This document shows, one piece after another, positions 54,633 through 64,000 of a stretch of 64,000 bases of DNA (positions are counted from its first letter, which is position 1; the number at the start of each line of letters is the position of its first letter). Source of the DNA: Eutreptiella sp. 'Long Island Sound 2002' (lineage: Eukaryota; Euglenozoa; Euglenophyceae; Eutreptiales; Eutreptiaceae); assembly GCA_964036045.1 (NCBI GenBank), contig OZ038378.1, forward strand, positions 22,802,441 to 22,866,440, written 5' to 3'. The notes below the pieces were generated by a model. The model ran no database searches. It had not been told where the DNA came from and was given only the letters and a program-made list of their open reading frames with translations. Both the position numbers and the translations under genes were made by a program.

Positions 54633-54680
54633 AACCCTAGCCCTAACCCTAGCCCTGGCTCTCACCCTAGGCTAGGGTGA
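54625..54680. repeat. interstitial telomere-like CCCTAA tract
   Basis: CCCTAACCCTAGCCCTAACC followed by CTAGCCCTGGCTCTCACCCT and its inverted AGGGTGAGAG. Degenerate CCCAACCC/CCCTAC tracts at 52290-52360 flank the other side of the 1.13-kb repeats. Confidence 0.6.
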
Positions 54681-55111
54681 GAGTGAGTGTTGGGGTCCAA
54701 AATGGAGAGCGATGATATGGCAAAAGCAGACATGACCGAAATTTGGGGGGATCTTGTTCAACCCAATCAATATGGCTGGCATGGCCAAACCAACTGGCTG
54801 CAAAGGTTAGGGTTAGGTTTATGGTGATGGTATGGTTAGAGGGAGGGCAAGGGGAGGTAAGGGGAGCCTATGCCCCACTCCCCCCCCCCCCCAACACCCC
54901 AAATGGCCCCACCTGGACCCCCCCCCCCACCACTACCCCGAATTGCCCCACTTGCCCCCCCCCCCCAACAGACCCTCCCGGAGCCCCCCCCCCTCTTATA
55001 CCCCCCCATTCGCCTCCCTGAACCCCCCCCCCCCAAAGGGCCTCCGGCCAACAGTTAGTTGGGGGGGGGGGTAGTTGGCGTCCAGAACCGAGGGGTCGCC
55101 CCCCCCTCGTG

Positions 55112-55735
55112 TGGGGAGCATTTCTTTTAGTTTGATGCAACGTAGAAATCTTGCTTGTATTCGGTGTTGCAAGGCTGTTGCTTTCTCTCCTTGCGCCGGA
55201 TTCGCACACAAGTATCTTGACCCTGCATTCAAAGCCACCAGCCACTTGCGATCTATCCAACTCGCGCTTCTATTTGATATTTGCCAGATGTCCCCTATTA
55301 AGCCGTACTCAACATGTAAACTCTAGATTTAGGCAAGCTGTCTATTGTTGAAGATATCCAGGCTACGTTCTGCACACTGCCTAACATAGACAATCTACTC
55401 CTTTCGTTTGTCTTCAGTTGTAACAACGTACGTGTATCGAAATATGCACTTGAGTAACTATATCCCTGCTCAAGCAATGGTTATAATGCGTGAAACCACA
55501 TAAACATCATACTAGCTACCCACTTTTTGGTGCAGTTCCAGATTACTTGACCAACCCCCCAATTAGACCCCCCTAGAAGACTATAGGCTTACAAACCATG
55601 CGGGCTGTTAGGCTGGGTTATTATTGCAAATGGCGAGGGGGTTTAGGCTCTATTCCTTGTTGATTTGTCTTGATAATGCGAAAAGGTCCAACATCTTTCA
55701 GTGTTGAAAAAAAATTACTGGTGTCAAAAAAAAGG
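55112..55735. other. AT-rich, probably mitochondrial-derived, no gene identified
   Basis: Unique AT-rich sequence resuming after the 3-kb element. No tRNA cloverleaf, rRNA core motif or protein family was recognised. Confidence 0.3.
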
Positions 55736-55737
55736 TC

Positions 55738-55960
55738 TGTTCGTCGGGGGGGGGGGGGGGTTCTGTGAAATGTGAAGTCATGGAGTTTTGCCTAAAATTG
55801 GCCACATACAAAAAGGGGGGGGGGTTACCCCTTTTGCACGCAAGTGAATTTTCCAAAACGCGCCACGGGGTGTTACCTTGGATTTGCACAAGTGTGTATT
55901 TGTCCATTTTTTGGGAATGCCCGCGGAAATTTTGGGGTTTGTGTCAAAAGTGACGTATCT
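55738..55960. repeat. poly-G element related to 47440-47490
   Basis: A 16-G run, then GGTTACCCC and a CCTAAAATTGGCCACATACA segment whose reverse complement resembles 47440-47490 (CATAACCCCCCCCCTTTTTT, GGCCAAAATTTTAGGCAAAA). The two copies flank the mitochondrial-type block in opposite orientations. Confidence 0.5.
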
Positions 55961-56092
55961 TTGCACGCTTAGTTGATGCCGCTTGATGTTGTTGCTTCAT
56001 AGACCAAGTGTGGTGGGGACGTGGTGGCCTAAGGGGTCAGCATACAGCAATGGAGGCCTCCACTCTCCCTCCTCACCAATGTCATGGTGGTT

Positions 56093-56790
56093 GTAGCCAC
56101 CCACGCCCCCGGGAAATCACGGACCAATAGAAGGGGGTAGAAATTGATATGATCAGATCGGGAGAGAATTACAGGCAATTCCCCAGTATTGTTAACTTGG
56201 TGAAGGAAAAAGAGATGGTTTAAAGTGAGAACTAGGAGAACAAAGGGTAGGAGATAATGGATGCAGAATACACGTTGGTGGGTAGAAGTGGAAACAATAG
56301 GTCCGCCCCGAATTAATTGCAAGAGATCTTGGCCAATAAAGGGAATAGCTGTGACCAGAGAGCAAATAACAACAAGAGCCCACAAGAACATCTAGCCGTA
56401 GACTAGGTTGTATCCTGTAAAAGAAATAGAAAGAAGTAGAAATAGAAATAAAGAGAAATCCACCAATCGACGAGACGCTGGCTTTAGAGGGAGAACCATG
56501 AAAAAGAGTATGGAACATATGAGAATACCTGGCAATAAAAAAGAAAGCAGCACCATTAGCATGTAACAAGCAAAGAAGCCAAGCGGTATCTAGGCCTCGC
56601 ATTAATTTGGAGTGGATAACATTAAAAGCATCTAAAGTACATGGAATATAATAACTAGCTAGAGTAAATCGCGTTGCGATTTGGATGGCTAAGAAGATGC
56701 TAACACAGAAGCCCAATGAATAAAATGGAGTGAGCAGAATTGTATGTCGATGTTGAATGTCGATACAAGCGTACCATCCGATTTTTTTTT
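56093..56790 (-). pseudogene. cob: cytochrome b, 5' two-thirds, frameshifted
   Basis: Minus-strand translation begins WYACIDIQHRHTILLTPFYS, then FLAIQIATRFTLASYYIP and LLCLLHANGAAFFFIARYSH, the heme-ligand helix-B region with its His residues. After a one-base frameshift near 56440-56490 it continues SISFTGYNLVYG, a TAG at 56394-56392, then MFLWALVVICSLVTAIPFIG, QDLLQLIRGG and HYLLPFVLLVLTLNHLFFLH (second heme-ligand helix). The TAG replaces the Gln of the conserved W-G-Q-M motif. Homology stops after the 'KDl.G'-like VRDFPGAW near 56100, so the C-terminal third is missing. Cytochrome b is the complex III core subunit. This copy looks non-functional unless edited. Confidence 0.8.
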
Positions 56791-56877
56791 GTTGAAGCCA
56801 GTAACTGGGCGATGAGAGTTGATACTTCTGTGGGCCCTAGAAGAAAGCCTGGGGTCAATGGCGGAGGAATCAGTGGC

Positions 56878-57262
56878 TTTTAGAGAAGTACTAGGGCTAA
56901 GAAGACAAATTGGAAAGGAATGAGGTAGAACCACGATAGTAAAGAGATCAAAGTATCGAAATCTAGGAAGAGTGACTCGAATGATGAGAAAAGAGACGAT
57001 GCCCAGAGTTCAGGGGACGAAGAGGGACAAGAAGGAGTGAGCGTTAAGGAAAAGGACTGCATGAAAGACTTTCAGAGCATGTTGGAATATTGAGCAGACG
57101 CGAAGAGTGCATAAAGGAAGCCAGCGAATTCGAGATTATATCTAGAGACAAGTTCGGATTCAGCTTTGGATAAATCGGCAGGGATATGGCCAGATTCTAC
57201 TGAAGCAGAAAGGAAATGGATGAGGAAAAGGATTGGGAAAGGGAAGATGTTAGGTAAGAAAG
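56878..57262 (-). pseudogene. nad1: NADH dehydrogenase subunit 1, C-terminal half, frameshifted
   Basis: Minus strand: LPNIFPFPILFLIHFLSASV, then ESGHIPADLSKAESELVSRY and NLEFAGFLYALFASAQYSNM correspond to nad1's highly conserved 'AEtnR.PfDl.EaEsELV.GYn.Ey....Fa.F..aEY.n'. After a shift near 57088 the frame HAVLFLNAHSFLSLFVP, an in-frame TGA (Trp in most mitochondrial codes) and TLGIVSFLIIRVTLPRFRYF match the C-terminal 'iRat.PR.RyD' motif. Upstream, the N-terminal half could not be recognised. It lies directly upstream of cob on the same strand. Subunit of respiratory complex I. Confidence 0.75.
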
Positions 57263-57416
57263 ACTACAGATAAAAGAAAGACTCCAAGAGACCACAAGTT
57301 TCTCAAGAAAGAAGTCTAGAATGGGCATGGGGAAGGAGGATATATCAAGATAGCAAGCGGACCGAATCATAAATACGAAATATGATAAGGCTACATAATG
57401 ATCCAAGGAGGGTCCA

Positions 57417-58124
57417 TTAGGATAGGGTCAAAAAGCCACATAATAATGGTCCAAAATGGGCTAGTCCTTGGAGTAGGAGAAAAGCAAAGAAGATAATGGG
57501 TAGGGGAAAGTGTAAGCTGAAATCTGCCCACCAAAAAGTGAAGAGAAAGTAGGACCAAACACAGGACCAAATAGGGGGGAATAAGGAGTCATGGACCAGA
57601 TAGAAACCGAAGTGCTCTTCATCGCAAAACAACATCGAAACATTGTAAGCACACACATAATTAGGAGTATAGCCCAGAAGCCGCACTCCCCAACCAAGGT
57701 ATGGGATATCCTCCAGATAGACCAAGGAATCTTCCTCGGTAGAGGCAACTACTTCCAGGTCTTCTATGTAAACCGTTGTCGGATGCACTCCAGGGTTGCT
57801 TAACCAGGGGTAATCCCGGTGATACTCCATAGACCAAGACCGCAACTGCTGCGCCGTGTATCGGCCTGTCACGCGATGGGTCGCTAGGTGCAGAGCGGAT
57901 GGCCACTTTTCCCTTCAAAGCACATCACCGGTCAAACCACATAGACGGGCTGGGACCCTAGATCTGAAGCGGTAATGTACGCTCTCTTCCCAACCCTTCC
58001 CCCCTTCATCTATTGGTAGATGCTCTACTTCGTCTAGATCAACCTTCCAGTGCCGTATTTCTTCCTCGGCCAAATATGGGGGTAGCCATTGTTTTTCTAC
58101 AGAACTAGAATCTAGAGAAGACAC
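57417..58124 (-). other. open minus-strand frames upstream of nad1, unassigned
   Basis: Two successive frames read MSSLDSSSVEKQWLPPYLAE (58124-57915) and RSWSMEYHRDYPWLSNPGVH ... FYLVHDSLFPPIWSCVWSYF (57872-57417). The second looks protein-like, with a hydrophobic C-terminal part. It could be another mitochondrial gene remnant or the missing part of one, but no family fits. Confidence 0.3.
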
Positions 58125-58258
58125 AGCGAAGGCAAAGAGGCAAAGGACTCAAAAGGTTTGAGAGAAAGATTAGATAGAATTAGATAGATTCTCATTACGG
58201 TTTCATGGCATTTGCCGTAGGAGGCGCCACAAACTTAGGCGGCCCTTTACGCACGTAG

Positions 58259-61200
58259 ACTTCGTTGCTAAAAGGCACGACTCATGGCGATTTCAACATC
58301 CGTTTTTTGCCCCCCAAAAAAGCATATCATTTTTTCGGCCAACCCCACGTGGATTTTCATCGTGGGATACAACAACCTTGCCTTTTGTTGCTTCCAGAGG
58401 TGTACGTATGCACCCCCTATTCCGGGCTGAAAATTGTATCATTTAAAATTTTTGGGCACTGCAGTGCCCAAAAATTTGAAATGGCTTTTTTCAGTGGGTT
58501 CTCCAGTACACCTCTGTAGTCATCTCCACAGGTGATGTCATACTGCAGCAGCATGCATCAAAACTTGGCATACCCGTTATCCATGGGTCATCGCAACGCG
58601 GTGTTATACTCGGAAGGCCACGTACAATGTACCTTGCCCAATCACTTCCATTCCTGTCCAAATGTGCACTTGAAAATGGACTTCCAGTACTTTTGGGCAC
58701 TGCAGTGTCCAAAAAATTGAAAACTCCGTATTTCACTCCTATTGGTTCCCATTGCGTAACACCTGACAAAGGACGTATGAATCATCGGACAATGGTACTC
58801 ATCCTCTGCTCATTGGAAATATATTGCCGGTTGTCTGACTGCCACCTTGGAGTGTACCCAGGCTTTGGAACGTTCCACGTCCATTGGGAGATACATTGTT
58901 TGGATCTTCGCTAGCTGCTTTTGGTCTATGCCGCATCAGGTTTGTTTTGTGATAGTGTCTCTGTTTTCTTTGTCTCCTTACCTTTGCTGCCTGCGAACAG
59001 GACTTTTGTCCATGGATGCGGCTCCCTTCCGGCAGTTCCTTAATTTCGAAGGTATATGCTTCAAAGGAGGATCTATCTGAGGCTGTGGGTGTGGATAAGG
59101 GTGCCGATGCGTTTTGTACGTGGGTGTTAGATCTCCGGTTGGAGTGGAGAAGTAGGCGGTCTGTTGGTGAATACATCCAACAAAGGGACAGGCGTACCCT
59201 TAATTGTCTGCCGGACCAATGGTTCCGTGTTGCTGAGCAAGAGATTTTTAATATATGGTTTGTTCTACACAAGAGGTGTCGTCCACGTGCCAAGAGGGCT
59301 GTAGGTGTTCAACCCAAGAGTCGTGTGCAACGTAGGTGTTTGGCTCACATGGGTCAATGTTCTTACCATGTACCCTCCTTTGCAGTTCAAGGAGCAACTG
59401 CGTGCACCAGTCTTTGGCAGACCTTGGAAGGTAAACCCGCTGTTCTATGGTTTGATAATTTTTATAGACGTAACTTCCGGCCTGTGCCTGGTAATGAGAA
59501 CCGGTCCCTTAATTGTACAGCTGGTGCTATCATACTCTTGAAACGACCTGTCGACATTTTGCCGTCTTTTCCTAGCCTCTCGGTCTTGCGGCAGAGGATT
59601 GGGTACACTGCAGACTTGTTGGTGCAGAGCCATAAAAACTTCATTGATGGCTTGCAAGGGTTGATGGACGACCCCATCCGCCTTCAACATGTTCGTTGTC
59701 CCCTGGACATACGACGGGATAATGTTACCAGCCCAGCTTGGACCCCCTTTTTTCTCACAGACCTAACTGTGTCCGCTACCCCCGACCTTGTCTCTATTAT
59801 TCACGGGCTCCAGGAGGTGCAGCAGCACACACAGCACCGTCTTCCATTGTTGGTCGACGAAAATATTCACTACCGTGTCCTTAAGCTCGTTTACAGCATC
59901 AGCTATGCTCGGTACAACGTGCCCCTGTTCATTACACGTACCCCGGTAGTGTACGGCACATGGCACCCATATAAATATTGTGTAACCCTGTGCTACAGAA
60001 GATTCTTCCCTTTATTTACCTATTTTTCCTATGGTTCACTCAATTTGGGCACTGCAGTGCCCAACTTTCCGAAACTCATCTATATGGAGCGTATGATTCT
60101 GGTGCTCTTGCACTTGGCCCATAAGTGGCGCCAACCTTTGGAACAGAAGTTACAGACTCTAAGGGGTTTGCACCGACCGGGTAACGCTAATCACAGCACA
60201 CTTCTTACACAGGTGCAAGGGTTGGTAACACTGCTGTATGGTTACATTCCAGCCTTGTTTATTATTGGGTCGCAAGTGAGGGATTGTCATTGGTCTGCAC
60301 AGGGAGAGGAGCACGCTGCAGGGCCATTGTTGAGCCGTTGTCTACACGTCCTTCTGAGGCTCACCCTAGGTTATGAGGACAAGGTTGAATATGTGCGCAC
60401 CATTGTTGTTGCTAGGCTGTTGTGGTCCCAGTGGTTTGCCCGCTTACCTGGGGTGGCACACAGTGAGGAACCGTGTGAGGCCCTGTTAAGCCGTGTTGTG
60501 CACTTAATGGCACAACACCCTGGGAACTGTACGTTGCAACAGGTGCATGACCTGTTTATACTCACTCCCGTTGCAGACCAGACCCCAAAGGACTTGCAGT
60601 ACGTTAATGTTCCCAAGGGACTGCCACAACTGGTTGATCGTCGTTTCACCAGATTGATGGCGCGATTCGATGTTGGTGTTATACCCCCCCTGGTCTGGTC
60701 CAGTCAGAAGTCGAGTATCGTGCAAGACAGGTGGGATCCTGCCAAGATGGATTTTCCTTGCGCACTAGATACGGTGCTCACTGCAGAGCATTACCGAGAT
60801 CTATGTGCCAAGACATTGCAGACACTTGTTAAACCTGTTAAAGTTGATGCTGATGTGATGACAGAGCTGGGTAGACACGTGCCACAGCGTCCTCCAGGTG
60901 ATATGGACACAACAGTAGCACAGGCACAGGACATGTTACGCGCATGTAATACACCAGACCGGTACAAGCGACGCCGGCCAGCACGCGCTTTTGCGCAAAG
61001 GGACCCCGCCCGGATACCCGCCCCCCCCCCAATGCTGATGGCAACAGTGACAGTGATGAGGACCCCCCCCCCCCCTGCTGGTGGGGCAGCCGGAGATCCA
61101 GACATGAGGGCTGCTGATTTTGTGGGTGATGATGGATGGGACCCGGACCCCCCCCCTCCAGAAGCAGTGTTTGTTCACAGTGATGATTCCGACGCCCCCG

Positions 61201-61322
61201 TGGCTGTCCTTTCGGAGCTGAATGAGTTTGACCCTCGATTTTTACCAGGTGCATCCGACTGTGATGCTATTTCTGCCATCTGTGTTCAATCGTCGAGCGC
61301 TGCCAGTAGTCATCAACATTAG
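58259..61322 (+). CDS. intron-rich gene for a large uncharacterised (transposase-like?) protein
   Basis: Proposed exons are 58259-58399, 58495-58686, 58862-58939, 59001-59981 and 60090-61322. All junctions are GT-AG except the last acceptor (TGGAG, tentative); all introns are phase 0, of 95, 175, 61 and 108 nt. No ATG was found at the 5' end; the first exon follows an AG after base 58258. Exon 2 reads WVLQYTSVVISTGDVILQQH. The main exon has KPAVLWFDNFYRRNFRPVPG and LPLLVDENIHYRVLKLVYS, two conserved-looking acidic motifs that could belong to a DDE-type nuclease fold; that is a guess. The C-terminus is acidic and Pro-rich. The frame ends at TAG 61320-61322. A 74-nt phase-1 intron (61249-61322) would instead join it in frame to the next gene. 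Confidence 0.5.
58446..58477. repeat. 32-bp perfect palindrome in an intron
   Basis: Centred on GGGCACTGCAGTGCCC and extended on each side by AAATTTTT/AAAAATTT. It lies in intron 58400-58494. Confidence 0.9.
58695..58710. repeat. intron palindrome, one mismatch
   Basis: GGGCACTGCAGTGTCC, eight bases after the GTACTT donor in intron 58687-58861. Confidence 0.85.
60047..60062. repeat. intron palindrome
   Basis: GGGCACTGCAGTGCCC inside 59982-60089, a 108-nt stretch proposed as an intron. It has no stop in frame, so it might be translated (as LGTAVP). Confidence 0.8.
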
Positions 61323-64000
61323 AAGCCTGTAAATCAACAATTTGCAACCCTGTGGCCTTTTGTAGTGTGTCGTGTGACCCTTTGTTAGCCCCTTTGCTAA
61401 GCTATGCCTTCGGATACCGAACTGCCGGAAGGGATGAGCAGCAGACCGCATCGCAAGCCGTTGACACAGCAGAGAAGACACGGGCGCAGTCAGGGCAGGC
61501 TCCAGTGAAGCGGACGGGGACAGACCGGGCAACGGAAACATTCCGGACAACGTGGATCAAAAAGGAGCTGGTCAAGATACAGCTGACCAAGATAAAGTTT
61601 GACACCGACCTCACGCGTGGGCAGACCAGAGAGAGGGACGAGGACTCAGTACTATCGCGGATCGCAAGCCTGAGGACAAATCCACCCTGCCGGCCTATCT
61701 CAAACATTCTCATATGGCGAAACGAAGGTACACTACCATCCTGTCACACACGCGTCGTAATTTTCACACAGTCTGGTCGTTTGGGCACTGCAGTGCCCAT
61801 CTCGCTGATATCCCCCATCTACCATCTCCCTGTGGTGCATTTTTCTATCAGCTGAAATTCTCTACTGCTTGGGCGGGGCTCATATCCTGACGGCACTCCA
61901 AAGACTTCACCGAGAATACTGTGAGAAGTCACGGGCACTGCCGGACTGGTTACAACACGTCTACTGCGAGGAGATCGGACACGACTGTCCTGTTGACATC
62001 AGAGAGATTATTGGAGGCGATCACAATGCGGTACAACACTTAGTGAGCAAGCTGAGTATGGGACAAGTGGCCGCTCGAATTTGGACTGAAGTGCAGAAGG
62101 GCAAAGCGAAAGAGATGCTGCTGGTGGCTCTGCGGAAGTGTGGCCGGCTGGGCGAGAAAACATCTGTGGTATGAGAGATGCACGATGAGACCACCGTTGT
62201 CAGTCCTTTGCGTACCTGTGGCCTGTCAAACACTGTATCCCTGCCAGGACTCAATCTGGAAAAATTGGAGACCGCTGGTCTCATTACTGCAGATATCTGG
62301 TGGCCGCGTGGCTGAGTTTATTGACACCTTTGAGAAGACTGCCGGTGAAGGTATTATGTCCTCTGAGCACCTGTTTTCGTCGTCTTTTGGTGTTCATGGG
62401 AACTGCAGTGCCCAAATTCGATGCGACCCTAATTTTTGCACTGCAGTGCTCAACCCATACACTCTGCGGCCGTTGACGGGACTGCATGGCGACCAGATGG
62501 ATGAAATACTGCTGTACATGGCTGGAGATGGGGCCAAGATCGCAGGACTACATGCCAAGGCCAGACTGTTGAAGCGGGACCGCCTGTGGGAGATGCTGTA
62601 CCTTCACCCGGACAACACGCTCATCCATCCTTCTCGACGTATGTTTATGGGGCGGCTGGCGCGATCGCTGTTGACCCCCCCCCCCCCGAACCCACGACGT
62701 AAGGCTGTTTCGATCCCAGTGGTACCAGTGATCTCCTGTTCTAACAGTGAACGTGCATGAAATGCAAAGAGTCCGCAAACTGCTTGCAAAGTCGCCGAGG
62801 GCCGCCAAATTGTCACTGGGGAAATGGACCTGGAGTGCCGAAAATCCCTTACCAAGCTGGGACACTATCCAGAAAGCACCGCTGTGGCAGGATGAGGAAT
62901 GGGCTGACCTGAGGATTGCGCTGGCAAGGCCTGTCAAGGAAACTGCAGTGACAACGACTGATGGGGAGAAATCAACAACTATCTGGCTCAACAAGCCGCA
63001 GGATGGGACTGAAGCAACCGGAGCTCGGGCAGAGGCAATTGCGTTGGTTCCTGGCAAGGCCATGCCGTATACGATTGCATTGAGGGAGTACAAAGCGGTA
63101 TGCAACCATTAGGCATAAGAAACGGATCGATTTCGCATTGCTGGTCACTTTAGGCACTGCAGTGCCCATCTGTAATGAAATGTGCTTTTGACAACAGGTC
63201 TTCATTGAGTGTACGAAGGAACAAATGGACGATATCCATCCCCTGGTGCTGAAGGTTGCTGCGAAGTTGGTACCTGTGGCTATTGGTGGAATGGCGGCCG
63301 ATGTTAAGTTCCTGGTTAATCAATTGCGCGACTCTGAGGAGTGTGGAGGCTGGCAGTATATTATGACCTCTTTTTTTGATCAGGCAGTCGGTCACGCGAC
63401 CTATCGGTTCGAGGAGAGGACTATTTGCTTCTGTGTCCCCGACAAGTTTAGGGTGAAGGTCCCGAATATTTTCATTTGCGATCAGGGTGCATACGGCAGC
63501 ACCATTGGTCTGGCAGCGGCTGGTTGGCTCCTGCGTGTGCTTGGTATTGTTCCCCGACGCGACAGACAGTCCGAGGATGAAGTCTGGCTCCTGCTTTTGA
63601 CAGCATCGGCTGTATTGCCAGCACAGCTCTTGTCCTGCCTTCCTGAGTCCCCCTGTCTGGCAGCTTGCTTCACTGGGCGCCAGGGTTTGTTTAACGAATT
63701 CTGTGACCAGCTAGCGGCGTATGTGCAGGAGATGGACTGTGTCTACTTGGTTAACTGGGACGCTTGGATGCCAAGGATTAGGGACTGTATGCCAGTTGTG
63801 GTGCAGCGGCCTGGGGAAGGGGAAGATGAGGAGGGGGGGGACGATGTGGAGGAAGAGGAGGATGACGAGATCGTGATGGTCGGTGGTGACAGCAAGAAGA
63901 GGAGCACCCCCAGCAAGAAGAAGCCGTCCTCCGACGACACTGGGGATGAGGTTGATGATCCCCCCAAAAGGCCAGCCAAAAAGGCCAAGGACAGTACCCC
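61310..64000 (+). CDS. intron-rich gene, uncharacterised, runs off the window
   Basis: Proposed exons are (about 61310)-61727, 61852-62168, 62293-62350, 62447-62638, 62748-63097 and 63198 to beyond 64000. All introns are GT-AG and the phases agree (1, 0, 1, 1, 0). The last exon is open for 267 codons without a stop. No ATG precedes the first exon in frame, so it probably continues the gene upstream. Recognisable segments: WIKKELVKIQLTKIKFDTDL, VAARIWTEVQKGKAKEMLLV, RLHREYCEKSRALPDWLQHV, VFIECTKEQMDDIHPLVLKV and a C-terminal Lys/Glu/Asp-rich nuclear-type tail. No family was recognised. Confidence 0.5.
61783..61798. repeat. intron palindrome
   Basis: GGGCACTGCAGTGCCC in intron 61728-61851, 54 nt before the 3' splice site. 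Confidence 0.9.
62398..62449. repeat. two intron palindromes
   Basis: GGGAACTGCAGTGCCC (62398-62413) and a GCACTGCAGTGC core (62438-62449). The proposed acceptor of intron 62351-62446 uses the CTGCAG of the second. Confidence 0.75.
63152..63167. repeat. intron palindrome, one mismatch
   Basis: AGGCACTGCAGTGCCC in intron 63098-63197, 30 nt before the CAG acceptor. Confidence 0.85.

Larger units (their letters stand above)
52093..55111. mobile_element. 3-kb element with inverted ends and 7-bp target duplication
   Basis: The left end begins CACGAGGGGGGGG and continues to GGACGCCAACTAC (about 52094-52137). The right end (55070-55111) is its imperfect inverse, GTAGTTGGCGTCC ... CCCCCCCTCGTG. Both are flanked by TGGGGAG (52086-52092 and 55112-55118), consistent with a target-site duplication. 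Just inside are copies of AGGGCCT(T/C)CGGCC(G/A)ACAGTTAGTTG in the same orientation. The interior has two copies of a 1.13-kb repeat, telomere-like CCCTAA tracts and poly-C runs. No transposase gene was recognised, so it would be non-autonomous. Confidence 0.6.

Noticed and set aside
55100-55700. Mitochondrial tRNA genes in the AT-rich block
   Set aside because: No stem-loop set with a plausible anticodon arm and T-arm could be built by eye.
56192-57918. Reading the mitochondrial-type block as a functional mitochondrial genome segment
   Set aside because: Frameshifts in both cob and nad1, truncations, and insertion of nuclear-type repeats make a nuclear copy more likely, though not proven.

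Overview
The window is eukaryotic nuclear DNA from a repeat-rich protist or alga that I cannot place further. Genes have GT-AG introns of about 60-180 nt. Many decayed eukaryotic transposons are present (DDE, piggyBac, tyrosine recombinase, RT/RNase H). Poly-G and poly-C runs of 8-20 bases are frequent. A block of mitochondrial-type sequence carries LSU rRNA, nad1 and cob; because nad1 is present, the organism is probably not an apicomplexan or dinoflagellate.

Layout. 0-4 kb: the end of a transposase-like element with 16-bp palindromes, a DDE transposase remnant and two CTCACTT/TGTCCGG repeats. 4-5.4 kb: a multi-exon gene for a small beta-domain plus a charged low-complexity tail, with a paralogue near 40.8 kb. 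5.4-11.4 kb: exons, tandemly duplicated exon-intron units, introns made of GGGTACACGTGTACCC repeats, an intact-looking nested transposon (7098-8934) and a tyrosine-recombinase pseudogene. 11.9-13.2 kb: a piggyBac pseudogene. 13.7-17 kb: an HTH fragment, a two-zinc-finger protein and an RT/RNase H retroelement remnant. 17-22.8 kb: simple repeats, a 583-bp duplication and zinc-finger-like ORFs. 22.8-26 kb: two long ORFs. 26.1-36.5 kb: about 70 copies of a 149-bp satellite. 36.6-39.1 kb: two further long ORFs that look like one frameshifted gene. 40.8-43.4 kb: the small beta-domain paralogue and pieces of a TPT/SLC35-type transporter gene. 43.5-47.6 kb: mostly non-coding repeats.

47.7-58.2 kb is AT-richer and largely mitochondrial in origin, all on the minus strand: an LSU rRNA gene split by an insertion, then nad1 and cob with frameshifts and stops. 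It is invaded by nuclear-type elements, including a 3-kb element with inverted ends and a 7-bp target duplication. The simplest reading is an old nuclear copy of mitochondrial DNA (NUMT). 58.2-64 kb is an intron-rich gene, or gene pair, running off the window; most of its introns carry the palindrome GGGCACTGCAGTGCCC.

Two themes recur. First, several unrelated-looking families of about 16-bp palindromes sit in introns or transposon ends. Second, nearly every stop codon that interrupts an otherwise continuous coding stretch is TAG. No pathway connects the genes; most are mobile-element genes or unrecognised proteins.
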